Below are positions 10,668-20,038 of a stretch of 64,000 bases of DNA, in pieces. Both the position numbers and the translations under genes were made by a program. The notes beneath the pieces were generated by a model. That model saw only the letters and a list, made by a program, of their open reading frames with translations, was not told the origin of the DNA and made no database searches. This stretch comes from CBFDBF01 sp050287965 (GTDB taxonomy: Bacteria > Pseudomonadota > Gammaproteobacteria > Chromatiales > Chromatiaceae), in NCBI GenBank assembly GCA_050287965.1, contig JBNKCX010000043.1, forward strand, positions 9,033 to 73,032, in the 5' to 3' direction. Position 1 is the stretch's first letter. Every line of letters starts with the position of its first letter.

Positions 10668-10795
10668 TGCAGCTTCCCTCCGCCGGAATTACCCGGTTCA
10701 GGTTCAAAGGGTATATCTCAGCCCGCACCCCCTTTCTCCAACCTCGACCGTAGCGAGGGAAAAAAGGGCTTGTGGGGCACCCCCAGCTCCTGGCC
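10668..10795 (-). promoter_or_regulatory. TPP (THI-box) riboswitch upstream of thiC
   Basis: Reading toward thiC, the conserved pieces appear in order: GGGGGTGCCCC, GGGTGCGGGCTGAGATATACCC, GAACCTGA, then ACCGGGTAATTCCGGCGGAGGGAAGCTG (split here into short parts). The CTGAGA and GAACCTGA cores are exact. An extra helix of about 45 bases sits between the first conserved block and the CTGAGA block, a known variable P3 extension. AGCT/AGCT ends can close P1. Confidence 0.93.
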
Positions 10796-10931
10796 CTTTC
10801 GGGGCCGGGCGGAACAGATCCAAAGTATAGGATGGACCGGCCCTTTTCAAGTTCAGGCAACCACTCCTCTTGCCTGGAAAAGCCAAAATCCGTAGGCTTA
10901 CCGACCACATCACGGATTTTAGGAAGTAGAA

Positions 10932-11594
10932 ATGATCGCAGACAACCTGGCCAGAGCCCGCTACAACATGGTGGAGCAGCAAATACGCCCTTGGGACGTA
11001 GTGGACAAAAAGGTACTCCAGATACTCTCCGACTCCCCCCGCGATGAGTTCGTGCCGGAAGCCTATCGGCAACTCGCCTATGCCGATACCGAGATCCCGA
11101 TCGGCGCCGGCCAGTATATGATGGCACCCAAACTGGAGGCGAAACTGCTGCAGTCTCTGCAGATCGGCCCGGGAGACAGCATCCTCGAGATCGGAACCGG
11201 TAGCGGCTTTCTCACCGCCTGTCTGGCGAGACTGGGCGAGCGGGTGGTCAGCATGGAGATTCACCCGGAGCTGGCTGTACAGGCGCAACAGCGCCTGGAA
11301 AGGGCGGGTATTTCCAATATTTCGGTGCGAAATAGCGATGGCCTGGAGGATCCGGTGGAAGGCGGCCCTTTTGACGTAATCGCCGTTACCGGGTCCCTGC
11401 CCCGTCTGGACGAGAACCTGCAACGCCGGCTCTCCGTCGGCGGGCGCCTGTTTGTGGTGATCGGCCAGGCCCCGGTCATGGAGGCCACCCTGATCACCCG
11501 GGTGAGCGAGGAGATGTGGCGGACGGAGGTGCTGTTCGAAACGGTGTTGGCACCTTTGGAACAAACCGACAAACCAACGGTATTTCGATTTTAG
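10932..11594 (+). CDS. Protein-L-isoaspartate O-methyltransferase family protein
   Basis: A SAM-dependent methyltransferase of the PIMT family, which repairs isoaspartyl residues in aged proteins. It is 220 residues. The N-terminal ARYNMVEQQIRPWDV is typical of the PIMT-like branch next to tolC in other proteobacteria. The SAM motif LEIGTGSGF is at 85-93, and VSMEIHPEL holds the acidic ribose-binding residue. The start is supported by AGGAAG five bases before the ATG. It is transcribed divergently from thiC and converges on waaA. The true substrate is not established, since this branch is more divergent than Pcm. Confidence 0.85.
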   Translation: MIADNLARARYNMVEQQIRPWDVVDKKVLQILSDSPRDEFVPEAYRQLAYADTEIPIGAGQYMMAPKLEAKLLQSLQIGPGDSILEIGTGSGFLTACLARLGERVVSMEIHPELAVQAQQRLERAGISNISVRNSDGLEDPVEGGPFDVIAVTGSLPRLDENLQRRLSVGGRLFVVIGQAPVMEATLITRVSEEMWRTEVLFETVLAPLEQTDKPTVFRF

Positions 11595-11619
11595 AATGGT
11601 GGCGGCCACAAGGCCGTTG

Positions 11620-12876
11620 TTACAGGTTTTCCTCCAGCAGCGCCAGTAATCGCTCCATGGCGCCGCGGTTCTTCTCCACCACGCCACGCCCGTTTTCGCC
11701 GATACGGGAGCGTTCGCTGGCATCCATCAGCCAGGCGCCCATGACGGCTGCCAGCTCCTCGGCGTCCGCCACCCGACAAGCCGCCTCCTGTTCCAGCAGC
11801 AGTTGACTGATGGCGGCAAAATTGAACATATGAGGTCCGAACGCCACGGGTTTGCCCAGTGCCGCCGGTTCCATGACGTTATGCCCACCCCGCCTTATCA
11901 GGCTTCCCCCCACAAACGCCGCATCCGCGGCCGCGAGAAACAGGGTGAGTTCCCCCATAGTGTCACCAATAAACACCGCTGTATCCGCATGGATCGGCTC
12001 GCTACCGGAACGCCGGACGGTTTCGAACCCCTCCTGCCGACACAGATCCGCCACACGGTCGAACCTCTCCGGGTGACGGGGCACGATGACCAGCAAGGTA
12101 TCGGGCAGGGCCTCTCGGATCTTCCGGTGCGCTGCAAGCACCTCCGTCTCCTCCCCCTCATGGGTACTGGCCGCCACCCACACCGGCCGCCCACCCCACT
12201 CCTGACGCAGCACCTCGGCCTGTTCCCGGAGGCTGGCCGGCAGATGGATATCAAACTTGATGCTGCCGGTAATGGTCACCCTGGATGGCGGCACCCCAAG
12301 GGCGATAAAACGCCCCGCATCCGCCTGATCCTGAGCGGCCAGCAGGTCGATCCGCCCCATGGTCTCGCGGGTAAACCCCCCCAGTTTGGCGTAACCCCTG
12401 GCCGACTTTTCGGACAGGCGGGCATTCCCCAGTATGGTACGAATCCCCCTGCCGCCACATATGGCCAGCAGATTCGGCCAGATTTCGGTCTCTACCATCA
12501 GCAACAACCGGGGAGAGGTCCGCTTCAGGAATCCGTTGATCACCAATGGAAGATCGTAGGGGAAATAGACATGGTATACGGCGGCGTCAAAAAGCTTTAC
12601 CACCCGCTCGGAACCGGTGGGGGTGGTGGTGGTGATCACGATGGGTATGTTGGGATGCAGGGCGATCAGCCTTCGCACCAGTGGTTCCACCGCCTGCACC
12701 TCACCCACCGATACCGCGTGGATCCAGATGCTTCCGGTGATATTGAAAGAGGGGAAAATGCCGAAGCGCTCGGCCCAGCGCTTCCGGTATGCGGGGGCAC
12801 GCAAGCTGCGCCAGAGCAATCGCAACAGAATCGCCGGCAGAAACAGATAAAACAGAATGGTATAGAGTCGCCGCAT
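11620..12876 (-). CDS. waaA: 3-deoxy-D-manno-octulosonic acid (Kdo) transferase WaaA
   Basis: Transfers Kdo from CMP-Kdo to the lipid A precursor at the inner membrane. It is 418 residues with an N-terminal hydrophobic anchor at about 5-23. The catalytic Glu is Glu59 in HAVSVGEV. The C-terminal GT-B lobe contains FVGGSLIRRGGHNVMEPAALGKPV. It is the last gene of a long minus-strand LPS run (hldE, ugd, oxidoreductases, gmhA, waaA) and meets the convergent methyltransferase gene 25 bp away. Confidence 0.96.
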   Translation of the reverse strand: MRRLYTILFYLFLPAILLRLLWRSLRAPAYRKRWAERFGIFPSFNITGSIWIHAVSVGEVQAVEPLVRRLIALHPNIPIVITTTTPTGSERVVKLFDAAVYHVYFPYDLPLVINGFLKRTSPRLLLMVETEIWPNLLAICGGRGIRTILGNARLSEKSARGYAKLGGFTRETMGRIDLLAAQDQADAGRFIALGVPPSRVTITGSIKFDIHLPASLREQAEVLRQEWGGRPVWVAASTHEGEETEVLAAHRKIREALPDTLLVIVPRHPERFDRVADLCRQEGFETVRRSGSEPIHADTAVFIGDTMGELTLFLAAADAAFVGGSLIRRGGHNVMEPAALGKPVAFGPHMFNFAAISQLLLEQEAACRVADAEELAAVMGAWLMDASERSRIGENGRGVVEKNRGAMERLLALLEENL

Positions 12877-12941
12877 TCAGGTTATTACGTCAGCTAACGT
12901 GAGAACCTCTGATCAATTTCCGGGGTATGAAAGACCCCCCT

Positions 12942-13526
12942 CTAGACTGGGAACAGCTCATCCTCAACTGCGGCACAAAGGGCATGGGCAAATACGATGT
13001 GTTGTTCCTGAATAATACCGGCAACACTGCCCACCGCTTTAACCGCATAATCCGCGAATTGTATGGCCTGCCCGCCATCCCCGCCGGTAAAAAGAATGGA
13101 AACGATCCCCATTTCCCGGCACCTCTCCAGGGCAAGAATGATGTTTCTGGAGTTGCCGGAGGTGGAGATCGCGAGAAAGACATCGCCTTTGGACATTTTC
13201 GCCTCCACCTGGCGCTGGAAGATGGCGTCGTATCCGTAGTCGTTGCCGATAGCGGTAAGGACGGAACTGTCCACCGTAAACGCCTCGGCCGGCAACGGCC
13301 CCCGATCACGGGCCAGACGGCAGACGAACTCCGCCGCCAGATGCTGAGCGTCCGCCGCCGATCCGCCATTCCCGGCAATATAGAGGCGGCCGCCCTTGCG
13401 GTAAGCCTCCACCAGGCGTGATACCGCGGCGTCGAATGCCGCCAGGTCCTCTTCCCGTTCAAGAAAATCCTGCTTGGCCTGGATGGAATCCTTCAGGGTC
13501 TTTTTTAGAAGTTGTGCGTATTTCAT
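12942..13526 (-). CDS. gmhA: Sedoheptulose-7-phosphate isomerase GmhA
   Basis: First step of ADP-heptose synthesis for the LPS core. A SIS-domain protein with GNGGSAADAQHLAAEF and the sugar-phosphate loop STSGNS. From the ATG at 13526 it is 194 residues, matching GmhA (192-197); a TTG at 13544 would add six residues. The close relative DiaA cannot be excluded by motif alone, but hldE and waaA in the same run favour GmhA. The partner phosphatase GmhB and epimerase HldD are not in the window. Confidence 0.88.
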   Translation of the reverse strand: MKYAQLLKKTLKDSIQAKQDFLEREEDLAAFDAAVSRLVEAYRKGGRLYIAGNGGSAADAQHLAAEFVCRLARDRGPLPAEAFTVDSSVLTAIGNDYGYDAIFQRQVEAKMSKGDVFLAISTSGNSRNIILALERCREMGIVSILFTGGDGGQAIQFADYAVKAVGSVAGIIQEQHIVFAHALCAAVEDELFPV

Positions 13527-13567
13527 GGTTTCGGCATCTGACAATACGGGATCAAGATCTCGGTTGA

Positions 13568-14368
13568 TTATGCGCGGCCTTGCTGCAGCTCACGCAGAAC
13601 CGCTTCCAACATTTTAACATTAGACACGAGGTGTTCCGGATTAATGGTTCCCACAATCATGCTGCTGACCCCCGGCTGAGAAAAGACGAATCGCAGGGAT
13701 TCCTCCACGTCGCCGGCCCCGCCCACGTGGCCGCTACGCAGTCCCTTTTTTATCAATACCCCCTTACCCTGCTCGGCCGCAGCCGCAAGCACCGGCAACT
13801 CATCCTGATAATCCGGGTGACAGGCCGCCATCACCACATCCATCTCGGCCACTGTCCGCAGGCCGCCCTCAAGGGTCTTGCTGGACATGCCGTGGGCGCG
13901 GATCAATCCCTGTTCCTTCAACTCGCGCAGGGCGTCGGCGGCCCCCTCCTGCTGCAGAATCCGCAGATCGTCGCCGTCCGAATGGATCAGCACCACATCG
14001 ATGTAATCGGTATTCAGGGTCCGCAGGCTCTCCTTCACCACCCGCCGGGTGGTCTCGAAGGAGAAATCAAAACGGGAACCGCCGGAATCGAAAAACTCCC
14101 CGACCTTGGAGACGATGACCCACTGTTCCCGGGGTCCCGGCAATAGCTTCCCGAGCCGCTCCTGACTGGTCCCGTAGGCGGGGGCGGTATCGATCAGATT
14201 TATTCCCAGATCCAGTGACAACTCCAGCAGGCCGCGCACCACCCGATCGCCCGGGATCTCAAACCCCTGCGGGTATTTGACCTGCTGATTACGACCGAAC
14301 TTTACCGTACCCAGCCCCAGGGGGCTGACAGCTATGCCGGTGCTGCCCAGAGATCTCAACTCCAGCAT
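13568..14368 (-). CDS. Aldo/keto reductase
   Basis: A cytoplasmic NAD(P)H-dependent oxidoreductase of the aldo/keto reductase superfamily, 266 residues. The expected catalytic tetrad is present: Asp60, Tyr65, Lys88 and His129. A C-terminal SSMIVGTINPEHL fits the cofactor-binding end. The start has GGAGGTG just before the ATG and overlaps the FAD oxidoreductase gene by 13 bases, so the two are probably coupled. The substrate is unknown; the position among LPS genes does not by itself prove a sugar substrate. Confidence 0.87.
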   Translation of the reverse strand: MLELRSLGSTGIAVSPLGLGTVKFGRNQQVKYPQGFEIPGDRVVRGLLELSLDLGINLIDTAPAYGTSQERLGKLLPGPREQWVIVSKVGEFFDSGGSRFDFSFETTRRVVKESLRTLNTDYIDVVLIHSDGDDLRILQQEGAADALRELKEQGLIRAHGMSSKTLEGGLRTVAEMDVVMAACHPDYQDELPVLAAAAEQGKGVLIKKGLRSGHVGGAGDVEESLRFVFSQPGVSSMIVGTINPEHLVSNVKMLEAVLRELQQGRA

Positions 14369-15567
14369 TGCACCTCCTCCCAGGGATACCGGGCCAGGGG
14401 CGGCCGCTGCAGACCCGCCAGGGGGGCCACGTCGTTCTCACCGGACGCCAGCCCCTCGGCCTGAAACCGGAACAACAGCTCTTGTGCCAACCTGGGTGCA
14501 AAGGCCAGCTTGGTCGGCCAGACCGTAACCACCCCCCGCTCGCTCCCGATATAGAAGCTGTCGGGTCGCCGGCCTCCGGGGGTCTTGCGCTCGGCCCGGT
14601 CGACCCGAAACGAGGCCCAGGCCACCCGGGAGAAATCGATCCAGGGCAGCAGCTCCCGCAACTCGTTCCTGGCGACGGCGATCTGTTCCTGTTCACTGCG
14701 CTCTGCGCCGCTCTCCGCCAGTTGGCCGCCGATGTACCAGACCGTTTCCTCCTGCTCCCCGGCGGGATAACTGGTGACCGTGATACGCGGCGTGGCACTG
14801 CTGCCCAGGCAGTGACCATAGAGCGTGGGCAGCTGCCCCCGGGCCATCACCATATGCAGAGGACGGCGCTGCATCTCCGGACCGGCTCTGCCCAGTTGGG
14901 TTAACAGCGCCTGGTTCCCGGCCCCGGCGGCCAGTATCAGCCGTTTGGTCTGGAGTCTGACCCCTCCGTCCAGGGTAAGAACGGCGCGTGCCCCGCCATC
15001 CTCCACCGTAAGGAGGGTCCTTTCCCCATCGATCCGGTAACAGTACTCCCCCTGCTGCCGCACCAACTCGGCGACCAGGGAGGCGGTATCGAGCACCGGT
15101 TCGTCCAGTCGGTAGAGCCTGCCGTCGAACCCCCGGTCTCTGAACGGAGGCGGCAGATCGGCGCCCGCAACCGGCGCCATACGGCTGCGCATGGCCTTGC
15201 TGGCGAAAAATCCGGCTACCCGGGAGATAATGTTATGGGTGGACCAGAGATACTGGTGATCGGAAAGCACCCGCACTGTTTCCAGGTTCAGCTCGCCGGT
15301 CCCCGCCAGGCACTCCCGCCACAGGCCGGGCATATCGCCGATAGCCGCCGCCGATTCGCTGAGGTTGCCGGTGAGGGCGTATTTCGTGCCCCCGTGGATG
15401 ATCCCCTGGGAGGCGATGGTCTGTATCCCCCCCAGCGCTCCGGTCTCCAGCAGCACCGCGGAGAATCCCGCCTTACGCAACCGCGCCAGAAGCCAGAGTC
15501 CCGCTATACCGCCACCGAAGATGGCGATATCAACCACGGCCTGACGGGTTGCGGTCTGAGTCCCCAA
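14356..15567 (-). CDS. FAD-dependent oxidoreductase (DAO/GlpD-like)
   Basis: A 403-residue flavoprotein of the D-amino-acid oxidase fold. The FAD motif GGGIAG is at 18-23 with an acidic Glu41 at the end of the second strand. GGIQTIASQGIIHGG and LILAAGAGNQALL match the family's second FAD contacts. It starts with TTG at 15567, immediately after the ugd stop; a GTG at codon 11 or 12 is an alternative. It overlaps the following aldo/keto reductase. The pair may act in one pathway, but the substrate is unknown. Confidence 0.82.
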   Translation of the reverse strand: MGTQTATRQAVVDIAIFGGGIAGLWLLARLRKAGFSAVLLETGALGGIQTIASQGIIHGGTKYALTGNLSESAAAIGDMPGLWRECLAGTGELNLETVRVLSDHQYLWSTHNIISRVAGFFASKAMRSRMAPVAGADLPPPFRDRGFDGRLYRLDEPVLDTASLVAELVRQQGEYCYRIDGERTLLTVEDGGARAVLTLDGGVRLQTKRLILAAGAGNQALLTQLGRAGPEMQRRPLHMVMARGQLPTLYGHCLGSSATPRITVTSYPAGEQEETVWYIGGQLAESGAERSEQEQIAVARNELRELLPWIDFSRVAWASFRVDRAERKTPGGRRPDSFYIGSERGVVTVWPTKLAFAPRLAQELLFRFQAEGLASGENDVAPLAGLQRPPLARYPWEEVQCWS

Positions 15568-15568
15568 A

Positions 15569-16915
15569 TTACTTCAGCGCCGCCGGATTCTCACCCCGCC
15601 CTATGGCGTAATAACGGAATCCGCTGTTGACCAGATATACCGGATCGTAGATATTCCTGCCGTCAAAGATAACCGGTTCCGCAAGCAGTGACTTCATCTT
15701 TGCGAAATCGGGACTGCGGAACATCTTCCACTCCGTCAGGATCGCCAGGGCGTCCGCGCCCTGCAGCGCCTCCTCCGGGGAGTCGCATAAGACCAGGTCG
15801 TCCCGCGTCCCATAGATGCGGCTCGCCTCCTCCCCGGCCTCCGGATCATAGGCCCTGACCCGGGCGCCGGCGGCCCACAGGGCCTCCATCAGGACCCGGC
15901 TGGGGGCCTCGCGCATATCGTCGGTGTTGGGCTTGAACGCCAGTCCCCACAGGGCCAGGGTCTTGCCCTTGAGTTCTCCCCGATAGTGCTCGCGGATCTT
16001 CCGGAACAGCACCTGTTTCTGGTTGTCGTTCACCTCGTCCACCGCCTGCAGAATCCTGGCCTGGTAGTCGTGGCGTCGGGCCACATGCTCCAACGCCTTT
16101 ACATCCTTTGGAAAACAGGAGCCTCCATAGCCGATCCCCGGATAGATAAAGTGATATCCGATACGGGGATCGGAGCCGATACCGATACGCACATGTTCTA
16201 TATCCGCACCCACCTTCTCGGCGATATTGGCGAGCTCGTTCATGAAAGTGATCTTGGTGGCCAACATGGCATTGGCGGCGTACTTGGTGAGCTCCGCCGA
16301 ACGTATATCCATGACGACGAAGCGATCATGATTGCGGTTAAAGGGCGAATAGAGCTCTCGTAACAGCTCCGTGGTGCGCGGATTGTCGGTACCGACCACG
16401 ATCCGATCCGGTTTCATGAAATCATCTATGGCATCCCCCTCCTTGAGGAATTCGGGATTGGAAACCACATCGAACTCGATATTGCCTTTCCCGCACTCTT
16501 CCAACCTGCCATGCACCGCCGCCCGCACCTGATCCGCGGTCCCTACCGGTACCGTGGACTTGGTGGTGACGACCTTGTAACCCTCCATGTGCTCACCGAT
16601 GCTCTTTGCCACCGCAAGCACATGCTGCAGGTCGGCGGAGCCGTCTTCATCCGGCGGGGTTCCGACCGCAATGAACTGAAACAGACCGTGGGCGACACCC
16701 TGCCCGACATCGGTGGTAAAAGAGAGACGACCGGCGTCGTGATTACTGCGTATCAAGGGCTCCAGACCCGGCTCGAAGATCGGGATCCTGCCATCGTTCA
16801 GCATATCGATCTTATTCTGATCGATATCCACACATACCACGTCATTACCCACCTCTGCGAGGCAGGCGCCGGTTACCAGGCCCACATAGCCGGAGCCGAA
16901 AATAGTTACTTTCAT
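15569..16915 (-). CDS. ugd: UDP-glucose 6-dehydrogenase
   Basis: Oxidises UDP-glucose to UDP-glucuronic acid, a precursor for uronic-acid-containing glycans or aminoarabinose. It is 448 residues. The NAD site GSGYVG is at 7-12 and the catalytic Cys267 is in GGSCFPKD; the central FMNELANIAE and the C-terminal WGLAFKPNTDDMREAPS are typical. It sits between hldE and the FAD oxidoreductase, in an LPS context. Confidence 0.96.
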   Translation of the reverse strand: MKVTIFGSGYVGLVTGACLAEVGNDVVCVDIDQNKIDMLNDGRIPIFEPGLEPLIRSNHDAGRLSFTTDVGQGVAHGLFQFIAVGTPPDEDGSADLQHVLAVAKSIGEHMEGYKVVTTKSTVPVGTADQVRAAVHGRLEECGKGNIEFDVVSNPEFLKEGDAIDDFMKPDRIVVGTDNPRTTELLRELYSPFNRNHDRFVVMDIRSAELTKYAANAMLATKITFMNELANIAEKVGADIEHVRIGIGSDPRIGYHFIYPGIGYGGSCFPKDVKALEHVARRHDYQARILQAVDEVNDNQKQVLFRKIREHYRGELKGKTLALWGLAFKPNTDDMREAPSRVLMEALWAAGARVRAYDPEAGEEASRIYGTRDDLVLCDSPEEALQGADALAILTEWKMFRSPDFAKMKSLLAEPVIFDGRNIYDPVYLVNSGFRYYAIGRGENPAALK

Positions 16916-17014
16916 AGTTTTTGTTCTGACCCGAAGTTATTGATCCATTAACAGAACGGACTTATGCCGTAAACAAACCTAAAACAGCCTCCCACCCGCA
17001 GGTACGTAACAGCG

Positions 17015-18454
17015 TTACTTCTTGCCGGAAGAATCCCCGGCGCGGATATCGCTGATCAGGGTAGTGGTGGAACAGCTCTCCACATACTCCATCACCTTGA
17101 CCTCTCCGCCCGCCTCCCGGACACAACGGGCGCCCGGGATTTTGTCGGGGTCATTGTCGCCGCCCTTCACCAGAAAGTCCGGCTTCAGGCTGCAGATCAT
17201 CCGCTCCGGCGTCTCCTCCGCAAAGGGCACGACCCAGTCCACACAGCCGAGGGCGGCCAGCACCGTCATACGCCGCTCCAGACTGTTGACCGGCCGATCC
17301 GGCCCCTTCAGCCGGCGCACCGTCTCGTCGACGTTGACCGCCACCACCAGTCGATCTCCCAGGCGGCTGGCCTGCTCCAGGTAGGTGACGTGGCCGGCGT
17401 GCAGGATATCGAAACAACCGTTGGTGAAGACCACCGTCTCCCCCCGGGCGCGGGCGGTATCCGCCGCGGCGTGGAGCTGTTCCTCGGAAAGGATGCCCCG
17501 GTGAATCACCTCCTGTTCCGCCAGGGCCCGACGGATTTCATCCCTGGAGGCGGTAGCGGTTCCCAGTTTCCCCACCACGATCCCGGCTGCGACGTTGGAT
17601 ACCTGGGTTGCCGCCTCCAGGGGCATGCCGCCCGCCAGCGCTGCCGCCAGCACCGAGATGACGGTATCACCGGCACCGGTCACATCGAACACCTCCCGCG
17701 CATGGGTGGGAAGATGGCGTGGTTCCTTACCCTGTTCCAGCAGGGTCATCCCCTGCTCCCCGCGCGTGATCAACAGCGCCTGGAGGTTACATGCCTGCAT
17801 CAAGGCGTGACCCCGTTCCACGATCTCTTCATCGCTTTCACAGTCGCCCACCACGGCCTCGAACTCGGCGAGATTGGGGGTGATCAGGGTGGCGCCGCTG
17901 TATTTCTTGAAATCCGTGCCCTTCGGATCCACCAGGACCGCCTTGCCCGCCTTCCGTGCCAGGCTGATGAGTTCCTCCACCCGGCGCAGGGTCCCCTTGC
18001 CGTAATCGGAGAGCAGCACCAGGTCGCAGGTGGGCAACTGGACAGCGAACTGCGCCAACATGTCGGAGCCGTTCAATCCCGGAAAACCGTCTTCGAAATC
18101 AAGCCGGATAAGTTGCTGATGACGGCTGATGATGCGCAGTTTGGTGATGGTGGGAAACCGCTCGATCCGCTCGAACCGGCAATCCACGCCCCGGTCCCGC
18201 AGGCTCTTCTCCAGCACCAGCGACATCTCGTCATCACCGGTCATACCGATAAGCACCGCGTTGGCGCCCAGGGCCGTTATGTTCAACGCCACGTTCCCGG
18301 CGCCCCCCGGCCGGCTCTCCTCGTCCTCAACCCGTACCACGGGCACCGGCGCCTCCGGTGAGATACGATTGGTGCCGCCGTGCCAGTAACGATCGAGCAT
18401 GACGTCCCCTGCCACGAGGACCCTGACGGCGCTGAAATCGGGAAGCTCTTTCAT
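17015..18454 (-). CDS. hldE: Bifunctional heptose-7-P kinase / heptose-1-P adenylyltransferase HldE
   Basis: Makes ADP-D-glycero-manno-heptose for the LPS inner core. It is 479 residues, standard for the fused enzyme. The N-terminal ribokinase-type domain (1-315) has GGAGNVALN near 50 and DVTGAGD at 257-263, with Asp263 as the base. The C-terminal nucleotidyltransferase domain has TNGCFDILHAGH, with HAGH at 352-355. It lies downstream of two kinase-like genes and upstream of ugd on the same strand. Confidence 0.97.
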   Translation of the reverse strand: MKELPDFSAVRVLVAGDVMLDRYWHGGTNRISPEAPVPVVRVEDEESRPGGAGNVALNITALGANAVLIGMTGDDEMSLVLEKSLRDRGVDCRFERIERFPTITKLRIISRHQQLIRLDFEDGFPGLNGSDMLAQFAVQLPTCDLVLLSDYGKGTLRRVEELISLARKAGKAVLVDPKGTDFKKYSGATLITPNLAEFEAVVGDCESDEEIVERGHALMQACNLQALLITRGEQGMTLLEQGKEPRHLPTHAREVFDVTGAGDTVISVLAAALAGGMPLEAATQVSNVAAGIVVGKLGTATASRDEIRRALAEQEVIHRGILSEEQLHAAADTARARGETVVFTNGCFDILHAGHVTYLEQASRLGDRLVVAVNVDETVRRLKGPDRPVNSLERRMTVLAALGCVDWVVPFAEETPERMICSLKPDFLVKGGDNDPDKIPGARCVREAGGEVKVMEYVESCSTTTLISDIRAGDSSGKK

Positions 18455-18534
18455 AAGTCAATACGGACGGTTATCCAAAGTTCGAATCCTAACATATTAA
18501 GAAGTATTCGCTGAGCAGGCATACCGGCGCGCGG

Positions 18535-19176
18535 CTAAACAATAGCGCGGATCTTTTCCGCGTCGGCGGGGGGCAACCCCGCCGCATCCAGATAGGCGGC
18601 GAGAAACCGTTCCCGTCCGAAGCGCTCGTAGTAGACCAGATGCTCCCGCCGTCGAAACAGGTGTTGAAAATTGCGCCGGCGCTCCCCCACGGAGAGGGAG
18701 CCCCGGGAGAAACGCATATCCGCTACATCGATCAGCCCCAGATCGCCGTTCTCCAGCAACAGCACGTTACCGAGATGCAGGGAACGGAAGTAGATCCCTT
18801 TGGCATGCAGCAGAGCGATATACCCGGCCAGTTTCTCCAGAAGATCCATTCTGTCGGGTTGCGCCTGCAACAGATCCGCCAGGGCGTCCCCCTGCAGCAG
18901 TCGGTAGATAACGCCGTGACGACGTATGGCATGGCAATAAAACACCTGCTCCACCGTGACGGTGCTGATCCCCCGCCGCCGCAACCGTTCCGTATTGCGC
19001 CGGAAGCGGAGGGAATAAGGGTAGATCGCGGCCAGAGAGAACAACCGTTTTATCCGAAACAGCTTGATAATCCGGCCGTCCGGCCGCAGCAGTACCTTTA
19101 CCCCGAATGCATCCCGCTCCAACTCTTTGGCACCGCCCGCCAGTTCCTGGTACTCCTTGTCCGTCAGCAGCCTCAT
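18535..19176 (-). CDS. Kinase-fold LPS protein, 'toluene tolerance' type, lacking catalytic Asp
   Basis: A 213-residue member of the protein-kinase-like superfamily related to LPS-core kinases (InaA/toluene tolerance group). The catalytic-loop equivalent reads YFRSLHLGN, so Ser replaces the usual Asp, while the metal-binding loop LIDVADM keeps its Asp. From memory this FRSLHLGN form is typical of the family and not a lesion. An N-terminal KLFRIKR may hold the ATP-contacting Lys. It follows another kinase-like gene by 19 bp and precedes hldE. It may phosphorylate or otherwise act on the LPS core, but activity is unproven. Confidence 0.72.
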   Translation of the reverse strand: MRLLTDKEYQELAGGAKELERDAFGVKVLLRPDGRIIKLFRIKRLFSLAAIYPYSLRFRRNTERLRRRGISTVTVEQVFYCHAIRRHGVIYRLLQGDALADLLQAQPDRMDLLEKLAGYIALLHAKGIYFRSLHLGNVLLLENGDLGLIDVADMRFSRGSLSVGERRRNFQHLFRRREHLVYYERFGRERFLAAYLDAAGLPPADAEKIRAIV

Positions 19177-19195
19177 CGGGTGGCTCTCTGTTTGG

Positions 19196-20020
19196 TTATT
19201 CCGCCGTCGGCAGCGGCCGTGGAGGGCGGCGCCCGAGATGGCGTGCCACCTGACGGAACAGACGTGCGGCGTCGCCGGATCTTCTGTCGTTCCCCAGATA
19301 ACGGCAAATAAAACGCATCCGGTCGTACCTGCTCAGCAAGGATACGGCGACACGCGCAAGTCCGGAGAGATCCACAATCACCCCCCGCCGCCGGCGGAAC
19401 CGCATGGACGAAGCGCGGGGGGCGTCGATCCAGACCGGGATATAACGATCGCCTTCCTTGCGGATCAGGATATTGCGCCATTTCAGGTCGTGATGAAAAA
19501 ACCTGTTTTCATGGGCGGTACGCAACTGCTTCACCAGTGTTTGCGAAATCTGTTCATAGACACGCCTTTTCTCCCCTTCCGGCATCCCGCTCCAGACCTC
19601 GGTGGCAAAAGAACGTAGTTCCCGGGCATCCGGAACCTCCCGGGTTACCAGAAAGGTCGCAATCAACATCCCCAGGATGCGCCGCTCCCCGAATGCCACC
19701 ACGTCCAGGGTAGGAATCCCGATTTCCTGCAATCGCCGGTAAGCCCAGGTCTCCACCGCGGATTTTCCGGGGCGCATCCAGAATTCCAGCCAGAACTTCT
19801 TCGGGTAGACATAGCGCTTGAAAAACACCACCGAGCCGTCCCCGAGCAGGGTTCGATAGCACTTGGTGGCGGGGGAGGTGGACATCCGCTTGTCACCAAC
19901 CACCCGGGTCCAGTCCTGATCCTCTGCTATGCCGATGGCGGCAAGCCGTTCCTTCCAGGCCGGTTCGACCAGGAACCTGCTGCCGTGCACAACCTGAACC
20001 GACCGGGAGAGGGTAATCAT
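19196..20020 (-). CDS. Lipopolysaccharide kinase (InaA/Kdo-kinase-like)
   Basis: A 274-residue protein of the LPS kinase family. VFFKRYVYPKKF carries candidate ATP-contacting lysines, the catalytic loop is HHDLKWRNIL with Asp present, and the metal loop is WIDAPRAS. It should phosphorylate a core sugar (Kdo or heptose) in the cytoplasm or at the inner membrane. It lies between a methyltransferase and the second kinase-like gene, with spacings of about 20 bp, consistent with one operon. Confidence 0.78.
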   Translation of the reverse strand: MITLSRSVQVVHGSRFLVEPAWKERLAAIGIAEDQDWTRVVGDKRMSTSPATKCYRTLLGDGSVVFFKRYVYPKKFWLEFWMRPGKSAVETWAYRRLQEIGIPTLDVVAFGERRILGMLIATFLVTREVPDARELRSFATEVWSGMPEGEKRRVYEQISQTLVKQLRTAHENRFFHHDLKWRNILIRKEGDRYIPVWIDAPRASSMRFRRRRGVIVDLSGLARVAVSLLSRYDRMRFICRYLGNDRRSGDAARLFRQVARHLGRRPPRPLPTAE

Positions 20021-20038
20021 GGAGAGTGGCGTGCCGGA

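Noticed and set aside
13492..13512. GGGTCTTTTTTAGAA-like string shared by the gmhA and thiC 5' coding ends (also at about 10539-10553)
   Set aside because: It encodes the similar peptides LKKTL in both proteins and is best explained by chance in coding sequence, not by a repeat.
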